From contig NZ_JANUXN010000010.1 in assembly GCF_025699485.1 (NCBI RefSeq), positions 1-64,000 on the forward strand: a stretch of DNA of 64,000 nucleotides, given 5' to 3'. Below, piece after piece: positions 1 through 9,195 of this stretch. Numbering within the stretch: the first letter of the stretch is position 1; each line of letters starts with the position of its first letter. Both the position numbers and the translations under genes were made by a program. The notes under the pieces were generated by a model. It saw nothing but the letters and a program-made list of their open reading frames with translations, made no database searches and was not told where the DNA came from. Source of the DNA: Thauera carbonicopians. GTDB lineage: Bacteria; Pseudomonadota; Gammaproteobacteria; Burkholderiales; Rhodocyclaceae.

Positions 1-396
1 CTCAGCTCGGTGCTGCTCGGCTGCGCTTTCCTGAGCCTGGCGGTGATGCTGTCGGTGTTCGCCGCCGACCGCACCCGTGCTTCGGGGCTGGCGATCGCGA
101 TGTGGTTCTTCTTCGTGCTGATCTTCGATCTGCTGCTGCTCGGCGTGCTGGTCGTCACCGCCGGCCAGTGGGGCGGCGAGGCCCTGCCCTATCTGCTGCT
201 GCTCAATCCGGCCGACGTCTTCCGCATCCTCAACATCTTCTCGCTCGAGGACGTGCGCTCGCTGTACGGCCTGGCCACCGTGTTCCCGCCGGCGCTGGCC
301 AAGCCCTGGCTGCTCGGGCTGGTGATGGCGGGCTGGATCGTGCTGCCGCTGGCCATCGCCGCCTGGCGCTTCCGCCTCGGCGCGAGCCGTGCCTGA
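1..396 (+). CDS. nosY: NosY-like permease of the nitrous oxide reductase maturation ABC transporter (3' part only)
   Basis: The C-terminal ~131 codons of an integral membrane protein, open at the left window edge. At least three hydrophobic segments are visible, including one near WFFFVLIFDLLLLGVLVV. The segment LLLLNPADVFRILNIFS is typical of the NosY permease, which works with the NosF ATPase and the periplasmic NosD in delivering sulfur for CuZ assembly of nitrous oxide reductase. The immediate downstream neighbour is a NosL-type lipoprotein, matching the usual nosDFYL order, so this window begins inside a nos operon. The N-terminal half and any start site lie outside the window. The assignment rests on C-terminal similarity recalled from the family plus the nosL neighbour. 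Confidence 0.85.
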   Translation, partial: LSSVLLGCAFLSLAVMLSVFAADRTRASGLAIAMWFFFVLIFDLLLLGVLVVTAGQWGGEALPYLLLLNPADVFRILNIFSLEDVRSLYGLATVFPPALAKPWLLGLVMAGWIVLPLAIAAWRFRLGASRA

Positions 397-424
397 CAAC
401 CAAGACTGCGACAGGAGAACAGAC

Positions 425-967
425 ATGTGCACACACCACGACTGCCGCCACAGCCCCCCTGCCTCCCCACCCTTCGACCGGCGCCGCTTCCTGATCGCCG
501 GCGCCGCCACCGGCCTGCTCGCCGCCTGCGGCGGCACGGACGGCGGCAGCGGCTCGGTCGTTGCGCTCGAGATCGACCGCAGCACCAGTTGCGCGCTCGA
601 CGGCATGCTGCTGGCCGATTACCCCGGGCCCAAGGCGCAGATCCATTACGCCGGCGTGCCGGAGCCCGACTGGTTCTGCGACACGCTGGAGATGTTCAAC
701 ATCCACCTGAGCCCGGAGCAGGCGCGCCGCGTCACCGGCATTTTCGTCCAGGACATGGGCAAGACCGACTGGGATGCGCCGGCCGGGCACTGGATCGATG
801 CCCGCCAGGCCTTCTACGTCTTCGGTTCGAAGCGGCTGGGTTCGATGGGGCCGACCGCCGCCTCCTTCGCCACCGAGGCCGATGCCCAGGCCTTCGCCAC
901 CCAGCACGGCGGCAAGGTGCTGAAGTTCAGTGAAGTCACGCCGGACATGGCCATCCCGAGCGACTGA
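425..967 (+). CDS. nosL: NosL-type copper-binding lipoprotein, nitrous oxide reductase accessory
   Basis: A 180-residue protein in the nosL position directly after nosY. The ATG at 425 is preferred over the in-frame ATG at 389 because an aggaga Shine-Dalgarno sits about 8 bases upstream and the signal sequence begins properly. The N-terminus has an RRR-F-L-I motif (twin-arginine-like, residues 19-24), a hydrophobic stretch and a lipobox LLAAC with the lipidated cysteine at residue 35, so the mature protein is expected on a membrane facing the periplasm. The motif CALDGM after the mature N-terminus matches the NosL Cu(I)-binding signature CxxDGM. NosL supplies copper for the CuZ site of NosZ. 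The function is established for the family; only the motif and position are seen here. Confidence 0.9.
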   Translation: MCTHHDCRHSPPASPPFDRRRFLIAGAATGLLAACGGTDGGSGSVVALEIDRSTSCALDGMLLADYPGPKAQIHYAGVPEPDWFCDTLEMFNIHLSPEQARRVTGIFVQDMGKTDWDAPAGHWIDARQAFYVFGSKRLGSMGPTAASFATEADAQAFATQHGGKVLKFSEVTPDMAIPSD

Positions 968-1226
968 TTTCGATTTCTGGGCCAGCGCCTCCCTCGGAAA
1001 TTACGTTGGTGCGGACAACGATCATTCAAAGCCATTGGTTCGGCCGGCGTTCTGTCGCGCACGCTCTCGAAGATGGCGATCTCCTCGTCGGCCAGAGCAC
1101 CTGCCTCCCGGGTGATGGAGGCCAGTAGCGAACCGGGCTTCAAACCTTGGTCAGGTTCGTTGCCAGGCTTTACATCACGTGATCTACCGTCGCAAAACCC
1201 GGTGGGTGAACCTGCCCGGTGCCGGT

Positions 1227-1913
1227 TCATGGCATGCCGATCCGCGCCGGATCGTCGTCCCCCTGGAGCGAGCGGCCGGACCGGGCAGGGTCGCCCTCCG
1301 GCTCCTCATCCTCCCAGCCGGTGATCATCGCCTTGATGTGGGCGAACACCGTGTGCCCGGTGGTAGTGAGGTACACGTGCACGATGAAGAACACCAGCAT
1401 CATGAAGGCGCCCGCGGTGTGGGCGGTGGCCACCCATTCCAGTTCCAGCCAGCGGTCGACACCGTAATCCCCCCACCAGGCGTAGAAGAGATAGAACAGG
1501 CCGGAGACCCAGATGACGGGCGAAACCACCGCCAGCAGCGCCAGGTAGGCCAGGCGCTGCAGCGGATTGTGCTTCTTGAGCGCGGTCTTGTGGTAGGGGT
1601 GGGGCGCGCCGCGGAAGATGCCCCAGGCGTAGTAGCGCACCATGGCATCCACCTTCTTCAGCGTGGGGATGTACTGCCGCCACTCGCCGGTGGTGAATTG
1701 CCAGAAGATGGTGAAGGCCCACAGCACCAGCAGCGCCCAGGCGGTCAGGGTGTGGTACTCCACCGCGCGGCGGAAGCCGAAATTCTCGTAGGCGCCGGCG
1801 ATCTCGAAGCCGGTGAGCATCATGAAGACGATCAGCACGGCCTGGGACCAGTGCCAGAAACGCTCGTAGCGCTTGAAGACGTAGATGCGGCGCACGGGTC
1901 GATGTTCGTTCAT
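1227..1913 (-). CDS. Membrane cytochrome b subunit (thiosulfate reductase/hydrogenase cytochrome b type)
   Basis: A 228-residue membrane protein starting MNEHRPVRRIYVFKRYERFWHW at 1913, only 4 bases after the octaheme cytochrome stop, so the two are co-translated. Four hydrophobic segments alternate with polar loops. Histidines typical of the four-helix diheme cytochrome b family are present: RFWHW before helix 1, YHTLTAW, and the C-terminal ATAHTAGAFMML plus FIVHVYL. The family (Ni/Fe-hydrogenase and thiosulfate reductase cytochrome b) exchanges electrons between quinol and a periplasmic redox partner. The obvious partner here is the octaheme cytochrome encoded just upstream. The tail is acidic and polar, probably cytoplasmic. 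A start further upstream at 1958 would overlap the cytochrome c gene and is not favoured. Confidence 0.85.
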   Translation of the reverse strand: MNEHRPVRRIYVFKRYERFWHWSQAVLIVFMMLTGFEIAGAYENFGFRRAVEYHTLTAWALLVLWAFTIFWQFTTGEWRQYIPTLKKVDAMVRYYAWGIFRGAPHPYHKTALKKHNPLQRLAYLALLAVVSPVIWVSGLFYLFYAWWGDYGVDRWLELEWVATAHTAGAFMMLVFFIVHVYLTTTGHTVFAHIKAMITGWEDEEPEGDPARSGRSLQGDDDPARIGMP

Positions 1914-1917
1914 GGTG

Positions 1918-3498
1918 TCACTTCCCCCGGTAGTGGGTGAGGATGCGCAGCGCGCCATGGATCAGCACGCCGGCCAGGGCCGCGAGCGCGGCCAGCCAAC
2001 CGGCGGTGTGCAGCAAGGGGAGGCCGTCGCGGCCCGGAACGTAGATGCCCTCCACGCCCGCCAGGCGTCCATCCCGGCTGTGGCATTCGTGGCAGGCCAC
2101 GGCCTGCTCCTTGGGCGCCACCATGTGGGTGATCGGCCAGATCATGCGGGTGGCGACGAAATCGAACTTGCCGCTGTAGGGCTGGCCCGTGGCCGCGGCG
2201 CCGGCGGCCAGCGCCTTGGGCCAGTCGAAGTTGTACCAGAAGGCGGTGTCGTCCGGCGTGGCGGTGTGCGGTACCAGCAGCGTGCGGTGCTCCACGTCGT
2301 AGGGCTGCCTGCCGTGGAAGATCTTCACCGGCCAGATGCGTGCGTCCGGGTCGCCCGGGCCGCCGTGGAAGGTGTTGATCGCCACTTCGGCGGACGGGTC
2401 GATGCGGGTGTCGGCCGTCGTGTAGGTGACCTTGCCGTTGAACCACAGGTAGTCGGGCACCACGTTCTCGCCGAGGACGAAGTCGCCCTTCCTGCTGTCG
2501 TAGATCACGTGGCCCTTGTCGTCCTTCTTCTGGAAGGGCTTGCCGTTTTGGTCCATCCGGCCGGCGGTGGACCAGTCCCAGCCCATCTTGGTGGGCACGC
2601 CGCCGCGCGCGAAGCCCGGGATGTGGCAGGCCTGGCAGGCCAGGGTGTCGGTGTGGGCATTGAGCCGTCCGGCATGCAGCAGGCTTTCCTTGTGGGGTTT
2701 GTCGCCGTGACAGGACTGGCAGGTGGCCGGATTGCGTTCGCTCTTCTGGCCGCGCACGAGGGGACCGTGGGGATCGGCGGCGGTCATGGCGATGCGACTG
2801 CCGGGCACCTTGTGCTCTTCGGCCTGGTGGCAGTCGCTGCAGGCGAAGTTCAGGCCGTCCTGCGCCATGTGCACGTCCAGTTCGCGCGGTGCGGCGTTGA
2901 GGGAGGAATCCAGGTCGCCATGCTTCACGCCGTCCCCGCCGCCGCCGTAGTAGTGGCAGGTGCCACAGGTCTTGCGCGAAGTGGAGCCCACGTGCTGCGC
3001 CACCCGGGCGAGATCGGTGGCCTCGACGAACTTGCCCGACTGGGGCGGCCATTCCATGCGTTCGTAGGCCGGGTGTCCGGCCAGCCCGGAGAGCTTCGTG
3101 TAGCCGCCCGTATTGTGGCAGGCCAGGCAATCCACCTTCTCCTCGGCGGAGAAATCGAAGCTGTCGTCTTCCCAGCCGTAGCCCACGTGGCAGGACTGGC
3201 AGAAAGCCTCGTTGGACCTGTCGCCGATGCAGAAGCCGTTGAGCATGGTCTTCTTGCCCAGCTTGCTGCCGTCGGCCGGATTCTCGTATTCCCAGGTCCA
3301 GTGGCGGGTGGCCATGACCTGCCTGGCCGCCTCGGTGTGACAGGACAGACAGGCGCGGGTGACGTCCTCACCGCTGGCAAACGGGCCCTGCAGTTCCTCG
3401 AACTTGCCGTGGTCGGCGGTAGCCGCCAGGGCGCTGCCTGCCATCCACAGCACCACGCCGAGTGCGCATGCCGCACCCCGGCCGATCATGGTCTCCAT
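1918..3498 (-). CDS. otr: Octaheme c-type cytochrome, tetrathionate reductase family
   Basis: A 526-residue secreted multiheme cytochrome. Eight CxxCH sites are present in order: CLSCH, CQSCH, CLACH, CGTCH, CSDCH, CQSCH, CQACH and CHECH. The second is followed by VGYGW, a segment I associate with the octaheme tetrathionate reductase (OTR) family. The start is set at METMIGRG (3498) because it gives a clean signal peptide ending near SALA; the longer frame to 3552 has no sense at its N-terminus. A C-terminal hydrophobic helix (near GWLAALAALAGVLIHGAL) anchors it to the inner membrane, facing the periplasm. OTR proteins reduce tetrathionate, and also nitrite and hydroxylamine in vitro. Which substrate applies here cannot be read from sequence. 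The cytochrome b gene follows 4 bases later. Confidence 0.88.
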   Translation of the reverse strand: METMIGRGAACALGVVLWMAGSALAATADHGKFEELQGPFASGEDVTRACLSCHTEAARQVMATRHWTWEYENPADGSKLGKKTMLNGFCIGDRSNEAFCQSCHVGYGWEDDSFDFSAEEKVDCLACHNTGGYTKLSGLAGHPAYERMEWPPQSGKFVEATDLARVAQHVGSTSRKTCGTCHYYGGGGDGVKHGDLDSSLNAAPRELDVHMAQDGLNFACSDCHQAEEHKVPGSRIAMTAADPHGPLVRGQKSERNPATCQSCHGDKPHKESLLHAGRLNAHTDTLACQACHIPGFARGGVPTKMGWDWSTAGRMDQNGKPFQKKDDKGHVIYDSRKGDFVLGENVVPDYLWFNGKVTYTTADTRIDPSAEVAINTFHGGPGDPDARIWPVKIFHGRQPYDVEHRTLLVPHTATPDDTAFWYNFDWPKALAAGAAATGQPYSGKFDFVATRMIWPITHMVAPKEQAVACHECHSRDGRLAGVEGIYVPGRDGLPLLHTAGWLAALAALAGVLIHGALRILTHYRGK

Positions 3499-3595
3499 GC
3501 TCCTCTTCCTTTTCTTTTCTAATGTCCCGCACATGGCAGCATCTGGCGTCAAGCCCGACAGGCCGACCGAATGGCCGGCACCATCATCGCGCCCT

Positions 3596-4582
3596 CTATT
3601 CGGGCACGCAGATTCTGTGTCCGGCCGCCGCCGCGAGGGTCTTCACCGCCAGCAGGACAACCACTGCGCTGAGTGTCGCCAGCAGCACCCAGGACAACCC
3701 CGCATGGAAGGCGGAGCCGCTGCGTGCGCTCATTTCGAAGGTGGCGATCGTCATCGCCGCCAGCGGGAAGGAATAGGCCCAGGCCGAAATGAAGAACGGC
3801 AGACGCAAGAAGCGCACGGCATTGCTCGCCAGCAGCAGGGTCAGGAACAAGGCGGTGAAGTACAGCACGCGGGCGAAGGCATCGAGCTGGCCGGTCAGCG
3901 CCACGTAGGAAATGAAACCCACCGCGGGCGGCGCGATCAGGATGAACAATGTCGGCGTCAGGCGCGCCGGCAGCGGTTCGTGGAAGAACAGGCGGTAGAG
4001 CACGATGGTCATCAACACCAGCCAGAACACCAGCCCGATGCTGAAGAAGAACCAACTGACGTCCGCCGGGGCGAAACGCACGCCGGCGATCGGCACGAGG
4101 ATGTTGCCCACCACCGGAATGAACCAGGCCGGGTTGGCATGCCTGATGTCGTAATGGGTGTGGTGGATCCAGCTGCTCATGGCGAAAAGCGTGAACGTCA
4201 GGTGGACCGCGGCGCCGATGCCCCACAGCCAGCGTGCCGCAGCGGGCGCGTCCTGGGCCCAGGCGATACCGAGCAGGATGAGGCCGATCGAGATGGCGGG
4301 AAAAAAATTGAGCCGTACCGGGTGGGCCCAGTCGGAGCGTACGGCGTCCGGATGGCGCAGCACCTTGGCGGCGTAGACCGCCAGCAGGAACACGTACAGG
4401 CCGCTCGCCAGCCAACGCAGCACGATGCCGGCCTCCGGCGGAACGCCGCCGCCATGATGCGCCTTGAGCCAGGCAATGGCCAGCCCGGCCACGCCCATGA
4501 CGGTGGAAAACAGGGCGATGGGGAAATGCGCCAGTCGCCCTGCGTGGGCAACAGGTGCAGTGCTGGAAGCGGGGACGGTCAT
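3596..4582 (-). CDS. TDT/SLAC1-family anion transporter (TehA-like)
   Basis: A 328-residue protein with about ten hydrophobic segments and short loops, matching the size and pattern of the tellurite-resistance/dicarboxylate transporter family (TehA, SLAC1, fungal malate and sulfite transporters). It lies between the DsrE-like gene and the octaheme cytochrome on the same strand (97 bases to the cytochrome), so the set is probably one transcription unit. Family members conduct small anions such as dicarboxylates, nitrate, chloride or sulfite. Given the sulfur-redox neighbours, sulfite or another sulfur oxyanion is a reasonable guess, but nothing in the sequence fixes the substrate. The start at 4582 follows a weak ggga ribosome site. 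Confidence 0.8.
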   Translation of the reverse strand: MTVPASSTAPVAHAGRLAHFPIALFSTVMGVAGLAIAWLKAHHGGGVPPEAGIVLRWLASGLYVFLLAVYAAKVLRHPDAVRSDWAHPVRLNFFPAISIGLILLGIAWAQDAPAAARWLWGIGAAVHLTFTLFAMSSWIHHTHYDIRHANPAWFIPVVGNILVPIAGVRFAPADVSWFFFSIGLVFWLVLMTIVLYRLFFHEPLPARLTPTLFILIAPPAVGFISYVALTGQLDAFARVLYFTALFLTLLLASNAVRFLRLPFFISAWAYSFPLAAMTIATFEMSARSGSAFHAGLSWVLLATLSAVVVLLAVKTLAAAAGHRICVPE

Positions 4583-4604
4583 GGGAAGCTCCCGGGCCGG
4601 CGAA

Positions 4605-4738
4605 TCAGTAGCGGATATGGATGCGGACTTCGTGCGGCGTGGCGCCGGGCACGAGCTGGAAGGCGCCGTCCTCGAAGGCCGGACGGTAGCCCGCCGAATT
4701 CGACCCGCAGTTCGCCCGGCACGGCGGCCCGTATCCGC
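4605..4738 (-). pseudogene. Possible remnant of a protein C-terminus
   Basis: The 155-base gap between the DsrE-like gene and the anion transporter holds a coding-looking tail on the minus strand. One frame reads AVPGELRVEF, and a frame one base away continues GYRPAFEDGAFQLVPG and ends RIHIRY followed by a stop at 4605. Joining them needs a single frameshift near 4695. No start codon belongs to it. It may be the decayed end of a gene whose body is lost. I do not recognise the family. Confidence is low because the region is short. Confidence 0.3.
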
Positions 4739-5155
4739 TCAGAATCCGATGACCTTGCGGTTCGGTTCCAGCAGAGCGCGCCCCATGTCGGCGGGCTTGG
4801 CCGGCCTGATGCCATCCTTGAGGTCCTCCGGCTTGTTTCCGGAGTTGGGCAGGTAAAGTGCGCAGACCGAAGCCGTCGCCCCCTTCTTCAGCGCGGCGTC
4901 GAGCAACTGCGCGGGGGTGACGTCGTTGGGCTTCAGGGCTTCGCCCCCCGCATTCCTGAGTGCCAGATCTCCGGCCTTGTCGCACAGCAGGATGTCGACC
5001 TGGGCACCTTGCTCCTGCATCTGGTTGGCGAGGACCATGGCCATGCCTTGCGTCATGGTGCTGGCGTCGTTGAGCACGACGGTGACAGCCTGCTTGTCGG
5101 CGAGTGCGGTGCCGGAACCGAGTGCGAAGGCGAGTGCGACGAGGGTTTTCTTCAT
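4739..5155 (-). CDS. Secreted DsrE-family protein
   Basis: A 138-residue protein beginning MKKTLVALAFALGSGTALA, a classical Sec signal peptide cleaved after ALA, so it is periplasmic. The start is fixed by aaggag 7 bases upstream of the ATG at 5155; the much longer open frame to 5548 is not coding. The rest has the DsrE/DsrF-like alpha-beta pattern: VTVVLNDASTM, a glutamine-rich helix, VDILLCDKAGDLAL, and a CALYLPNSG segment with a cysteine. DsrE-like proteins carry sulfur on a cysteine in cytoplasmic relay systems. A periplasmic version next to an octaheme cytochrome suggests a role in handling periplasmic sulfur compounds; this is inference. It is probably the first gene of the minus-strand set ending with the cytochrome b gene. 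Confidence 0.8.
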   Translation of the reverse strand: MKKTLVALAFALGSGTALADKQAVTVVLNDASTMTQGMAMVLANQMQEQGAQVDILLCDKAGDLALRNAGGEALKPNDVTPAQLLDAALKKGATASVCALYLPNSGNKPEDLKDGIRPAKPADMGRALLEPNRKVIGF

Positions 5156-5237
5156 GGTGAAACTCCTTGTGGACGAAAGACGTGAGCGTTCGATCAGGCG
5201 GTCTGTCCGCCGGATGCAGGCACAAGACCGGCCGGTA

Positions 5238-5251
5238 TCGATGCCGATCAA
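5238..5251 (-). promoter_or_regulatory. Candidate FNR/Anr box upstream of the DsrE-like gene
   Basis: Read on the minus strand the site is TTGAT-CGGC-ATCGA, matching nine of ten positions of the FNR/Anr consensus TTGATnnnnATCAA. Its centre is about 89 bases before the DsrE-like start codon at 5155, leaving room for a -41.5 class-II site and a ~45-base leader. The -10 region expected near 5213 is not convincing. It lies inside the 346-base divergent space (5156-5501) between this gene and trxC. I see no other clear element there. If real, it would place the sulfur/octaheme set under oxygen control. Confidence 0.4.
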
Positions 5252-5501
5252 GATGCATGCCAGTTCTCCCCGCTCTGCTCCATCGCCGCATTTGCATGAC
5301 TCTTCACCGCTTTCGAGCTTGCTCGAAGCCTGCCATGGCAGCCATTTCCTGCCATCTGTGGCAGCACCGCCACGAACGGCAGCACACTCCCTGCCAGCAG
5401 TCCGCCGCCGGGAGGCCGCAGTGCGGCCCCGCCCTTCCTTGAAACACCGGGCTCCGGCCCGATATGCCGAACGAGCATTACGAACCAGGATGCCAACGAC
5501 C

Positions 5502-5936
5502 ATGAACGCCCCGCTCCATCTCGTCTGCCCCCACTGCCACGCCGTCAACCGCCTGCCGGCCGAGCGCCTGGGTCAGGCGCCCAACTGCGGCCAGTGCCAC
5601 CGTCCCCTGTTCGAAGGACAGCCAGTGGAACTCGACGCGACAACCTTCTCCCGGCACCTTGCCCGCAACGACATCCCGCTGCTGGTGGATTTCTGGGCGC
5701 CATGGTGCGGCCCCTGCCGCATGATGGCGCCCCACTTCGTCGAAGCCGCGCGCCTGCTGGAACCAGGGGTACGCCTGGCCAAGGTGGATACGGAGGCGGC
5801 ACCGCAACTGGGCGCGCAATACGGCATCCGCAGCATTCCCACGCTGGCGCTGTTCGCCGGCGGGCGGGAGGTCGCGCGCCAGGCCGGCGCCATGACCGCG
5901 CCGGACATCGTGCGCTGGGTGAACAGCCGCCTGTGA
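5502..5936 (+). CDS. trxC: Thioredoxin 2 with N-terminal zinc ribbon
   Basis: A 144-residue protein. The N-terminus has two CxxC pairs (CPHCH and CGQCH, about residues 9-30) forming the zinc-binding module that separates thioredoxin 2 from thioredoxin 1. A full thioredoxin fold follows, with active site FWAPWCGPCRMM and the cis-proline segment IRSIPTLALF. It reduces protein disulfides in the cytoplasm and is linked to oxidative stress in well-studied bacteria. An in-frame ATG at 5490 (MPTT then M) is an alternative start; 5502 is chosen because the agga at 5487-5490 then serves as a ribosome site. It is divergent from the DsrE-like gene. Confidence 0.93.
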   Translation: MNAPLHLVCPHCHAVNRLPAERLGQAPNCGQCHRPLFEGQPVELDATTFSRHLARNDIPLLVDFWAPWCGPCRMMAPHFVEAARLLEPGVRLAKVDTEAAPQLGAQYGIRSIPTLALFAGGREVARQAGAMTAPDIVRWVNSRL

Positions 5937-6265
5937 GAGTGGGTAGTTGCGGATGGATTCGCCCTAGCCCGCGACCAGGTCGAAATCGAAGCAGCCGTCG
6001 CCCCAGGCCCGCCATTCCGCGCTGAAGTTGGTTTTGCCGGCCGTGCCGTCACGGGGAATGCGGCGATGAACGACGGCATTCCTGTCCGGTGTCGCCAAGG
6101 TGCTGCCCACCCTCGGCGAACTGCCGGCGGACCGGACACTCGAATACCAGAGGCTGCCGGCGCCACTCAAGATCGTATCGGTCAGCACGATGGCCGTGAT
6201 CGCCGCTGGTCGACTGCCAGAGCCGCTGCATCCACAACATGCCATCCCCCCGAAAGGATCACGCC
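5937..6265 (+). other. Non-coding stretch between trxC and acnA
   Basis: 329 bases with no convincing gene. On the minus strand an open frame ends at 5964 with a protein-like tail (WGDGCFDFDLVAG) but has no recognisable body, and it runs across the acnA start. It may be a decayed fragment. The acnA ribosome site (aaagga, 6254-6259) lies at the right end. No clear terminator hairpin with a T-run was found. Confidence 0.4.
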
Positions 6266-8968
6266 ATGACGAGCTCCCACGATAGCTTCCGATCCCGCAG
6301 CCGCCTCCAGCTCGGCGACCAGTCCTATACCTACTTCTCGATTCCGGAAGCGGAAAGGAACGGCCTTGCAGGCGCATCGCGCCTGCCGTTCTCGATGCGT
6401 GTCCTGCTCGAAAACCTGCTGCGCTTCGAGGATGGGCGCACCGTGCGGCGCACCGACATCCTCGCCGTGGCCGACTGGCTGAACGACAAGGGCCGGCTGG
6501 AGAAGGAAATCGCCTTCCGCCCCGCCCGCGTGCTCATGCAGGACTTCACCGGCGTGCCTGCCGTCGTCGATCTGGCAGCCATGCGCGACGCCATCGGTCT
6601 GCTCGGGGGCGACCCGAAGAAGATCAACCCGCAGGTGCCCGTCGATCTGGTCATCGACCACTCGGTGATCGTCGATGAATTCGGCACCTCGCTTGCCTAC
6701 CGCCACAACGTGGAAAAGGAATACCAGCGCAACGGCGAGCGCTACCGCTTCCTGCGCTGGGGTCAGGACGCATTCGACAACTTCCGCGTCGTTCCGCCCG
6801 GCACCGGCATCTGCCACCAGGTGAACCTGGAGTACCTGTCGCAGACGGTGTGGACCCGCAGCGAGGGCGGCGAAACCGTCGCCTATCCCGATTCGCTGGT
6901 CGGCACCGATTCGCACACCACCATGGTCAACGGCCTTTCCGTGCTGGGCTGGGGCGTTGGCGGCATCGAGGCGGAGGCAGCCATGCTCGGCCAGCCGCTG
7001 TCCATGCTGATACCCGAGGTCATTGGCTTCAAGCTCTCCGGCCGGCTGATGGAAGGCGTGACGGCCACCGACCTGGTGCTGACCGTGACCCAGATGCTGC
7101 GCAGGAAGGGCGTGGTCGGCAAGTTCGTGGAGTTCTACGGCCCGGGGCTCGACGCGCTGAGCATCGAGGACCGCGCCACCATCGGCAACATGGCGCCCGA
7201 ATACGGAGCGACCTGCGGTTTCTTCCCCATCGACGAGGCGACGCTGCGCTACCTGCGCAAGACCGGCCGCGCCGAGGAGCGCGTGGCGCTGGTCGAGGCC
7301 TATGCCAGAGCGCAGGGCATCTTCCGCACGGCCGAGACACCCGACCCGGAATTCACCGACACACTCTCGCTCGACCTTGGCGACGTGCTGCCGTCTCTGG
7401 CCGGCCCCAAGCGCCCGCAAGACCGCATCCTGCTCTCGGCCGCCAAGCAGGGCTTCGTGGATGCGATGGAAACCGAGTTCAAGAAGGCCGCCGACATCGC
7501 CGCGCGCTACGCGGTCGAGGGCAAGCCCTTCGATCTCGGCCACGGCGACGTGGTGATCGCCGCCATCACCTCCTGCACCAACACCTCGAACCCCAGCGTG
7601 ATGATCGGCGCCGGGCTGCTGGCCCGTAACGCGGTGGCGAAGGGCCTGAAGGTGAAGCCGTGGGTGAAGACCTCGCTCGCCCCCGGATCGCAGGTCGCCG
7701 GCGAATACCTGGAGAAATCCGGCCTGCAGAAGAGCCTCGACGCGCTCGGCTTCAACAGCGTCGCCTACGGCTGTACCACGTGCATCGGCAACTCCGGCCC
7801 GCTCGCCGCGGAAATCTCGCGCGCGATCAACGACAACGGCATCGTCGCGGCTGCCGTGCTATCGGGCAATCGCAACTTCGAGGGCCGCATCAATCCCGAC
7901 GTGCGCGCCAACTACCTCGCTTCTCCGCCGCTCGTGGTGGCCTATGCGCTCGCCGGGTCGATGCAGATCGATCTCACGACCGAGCCGCTCGGCACGGGCT
8001 TCGACGGCCAGCCGGTGTACCTGAAGGACATCTGGCCGTCTTCCCGGGAGATCCAGGCGTTCATCGACCAGAACATCTCCGAGGCCTTGTTCCGCCGCCG
8101 CTACGCGGACGTGTTCACGGGCGACGACAACTGGAAAGGCATCACCGTCTCCGGCGGGCTCACCTACCAGTGGGACGCCCAATCCACCTACGTGCGCAAC
8201 CCTCCGTATTTCGACGGCATCACCAGGACACCCGAGCCGGTCCAGGACATCGTTGGCGCTCGCATCCTCGGTCTCTTCCTCGATTCGATCACCACGGACC
8301 ATATTTCGCCCGCGGGCTCGATCAAGGAGACGAGCCCCGCCGGCCGCTACCTGCGCGACCACGGTGTGAGCCCGCCGGACTTCAACCAGTACGGCACCCG
8401 CCGCGGCAACCACGAAGTCATGGTGCGCGGCACCTTCGCCAATATCCGCCTGAAGAACCAGATGGTGCACGACGAGGCCGGCAATGTCGTCGAAGGCGGC
8501 TGGACCGTGCATCACCCCTCGGGGGAAAGGCTGGCGATCCACGATGCCGCCGAACGCTACACGGCCGAAGGCGTGCCGCTGGTGGTGTTCGCCGGCCGCG
8601 AATACGGCACGGGGTCCTCGCGCGACTGGGCGGCCAAGGGCAGCAAACTGCTCGGCATCCGTGCCGTCATCGCGCAGAGCTTCGAGCGCATCCACCGCTC
8701 CAACCTTGTCGGCATGGGCATCCTCCCACTCGTGTTCGAGGAAGGCACGTCATGGCAGACGCTCGGCCTCAAAGGCGACGAGCGGGTGAGCATTCGCGGC
8801 CTCGGCGGTGCACTCCAGCCTCGCCAGACGCTCGATGCCGAGATCGTTTTCGCAGATGGCACGGTGAAGAGCGTCCCGCTCATCGTGCGCATCGACACAC
8901 TCGACGAGCTGGATTACTTCAGCAACGGCGGCATCCTGCATTACGTGCTGCGGCAGCTCGCCTCATGA
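6266..8968 (+). CDS. acnA: Aconitate hydratase A
   Basis: A 900-residue aconitase of the AcnA/IRP type, normal family length. It interconverts citrate and isocitrate in the TCA cycle using a [4Fe-4S] cluster. The cluster cysteines are visible in [12 protein letters not shown] and [13 protein letters not shown]. Other family landmarks are [30 protein letters not shown] at the start of the swivel domain and [16 protein letters not shown] near the C-terminus. The start at ATG 6266 (MTSSHDSF) has aaagga upstream and aligns with usual AcnA N-termini; the open frame begins at 6239 but gains nothing. It stands alone between trxC and the Lrp-family regulator. Confidence 0.96.
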   Translation: MTSSHDSFRSRSRLQLGDQSYTYFSIPEAERNGLAGASRLPFSMRVLLENLLRFEDGRTVRRTDILAVADWLNDKGRLEKEIAFRPARVLMQDFTGVPAVVDLAAMRDAIGLLGGDPKKINPQVPVDLVIDHSVIVDEFGTSLAYRHNVEKEYQRNGERYRFLRWGQDAFDNFRVVPPGTGICHQVNLEYLSQTVWTRSEGGETVAYPDSLVGTDSHTTMVNGLSVLGWGVGGIEAEAAMLGQPLSMLIPEVIGFKLSGRLMEGVTATDLVLTVTQMLRRKGVVGKFVEFYGPGLDALSIEDRATIGNMAPEYGATCGFFPIDEATLRYLRKTGRAEERVALVEAYARAQGIFRTAETPDPEFTDTLSLDLGDVLPSLAGPKRPQDRILLSAAKQGFVDAMETEFKKAADIAARYAVEGKPFDLGHGDVVIAAITSCTNTSNPSVMIGAGLLARNAVAKGLKVKPWVKTSLAPGSQVAGEYLEKSGLQKSLDALGFNSVAYGCTTCIGNSGPLAAEISRAINDNGIVAAAVLSGNRNFEGRINPDVRANYLASPPLVVAYALAGSMQIDLTTEPLGTGFDGQPVYLKDIWPSSREIQAFIDQNISEALFRRRYADVFTGDDNWKGITVSGGLTYQWDAQSTYVRNPPYFDGITRTPEPVQDIVGARILGLFLDSITTDHISPAGSIKETSPAGRYLRDHGVSPPDFNQYGTRRGNHEVMVRGTFANIRLKNQMVHDEAGNVVEGGWTVHHPSGERLAIHDAAERYTAEGVPLVVFAGREYGTGSSRDWAAKGSKLLGIRAVIAQSFERIHRSNLVGMGILPLVFEEGTSWQTLGLKGDERVSIRGLGGALQPRQTLDAEIVFADGTVKSVPLIVRIDTLDELDYFSNGGILHYVLRQLAS

Positions 8969-9195
8969 GGAGCGATCACCCCTTACCAGTCTTGCGCGTC
9001 CTCTTCTGAAGCTGCTTCACGATCTGCGGCGGAATGGTCCAGTTCCACAACCACCGGCGCCCACATCAGGCATTGGGCATGAAGGCCCCGCTGATGCGTA
9101 TGCGTTAGCGACCTGGCCTGTGCAAAAACCGCTGGGTCATTACACGCAGGTGCCAGTGGCTTCCAGTCTTTGCCTCGGACAATCTCACAACGACA

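Noticed and set aside
1885-3522. 545-codon plus-strand open frame opposite the octaheme cytochrome
   Set aside because: It is the complement of a gene with eight CxxCH motifs and a signal peptide; its translation is low in structure and matches the usual antisense artefact of GC-rich DNA.
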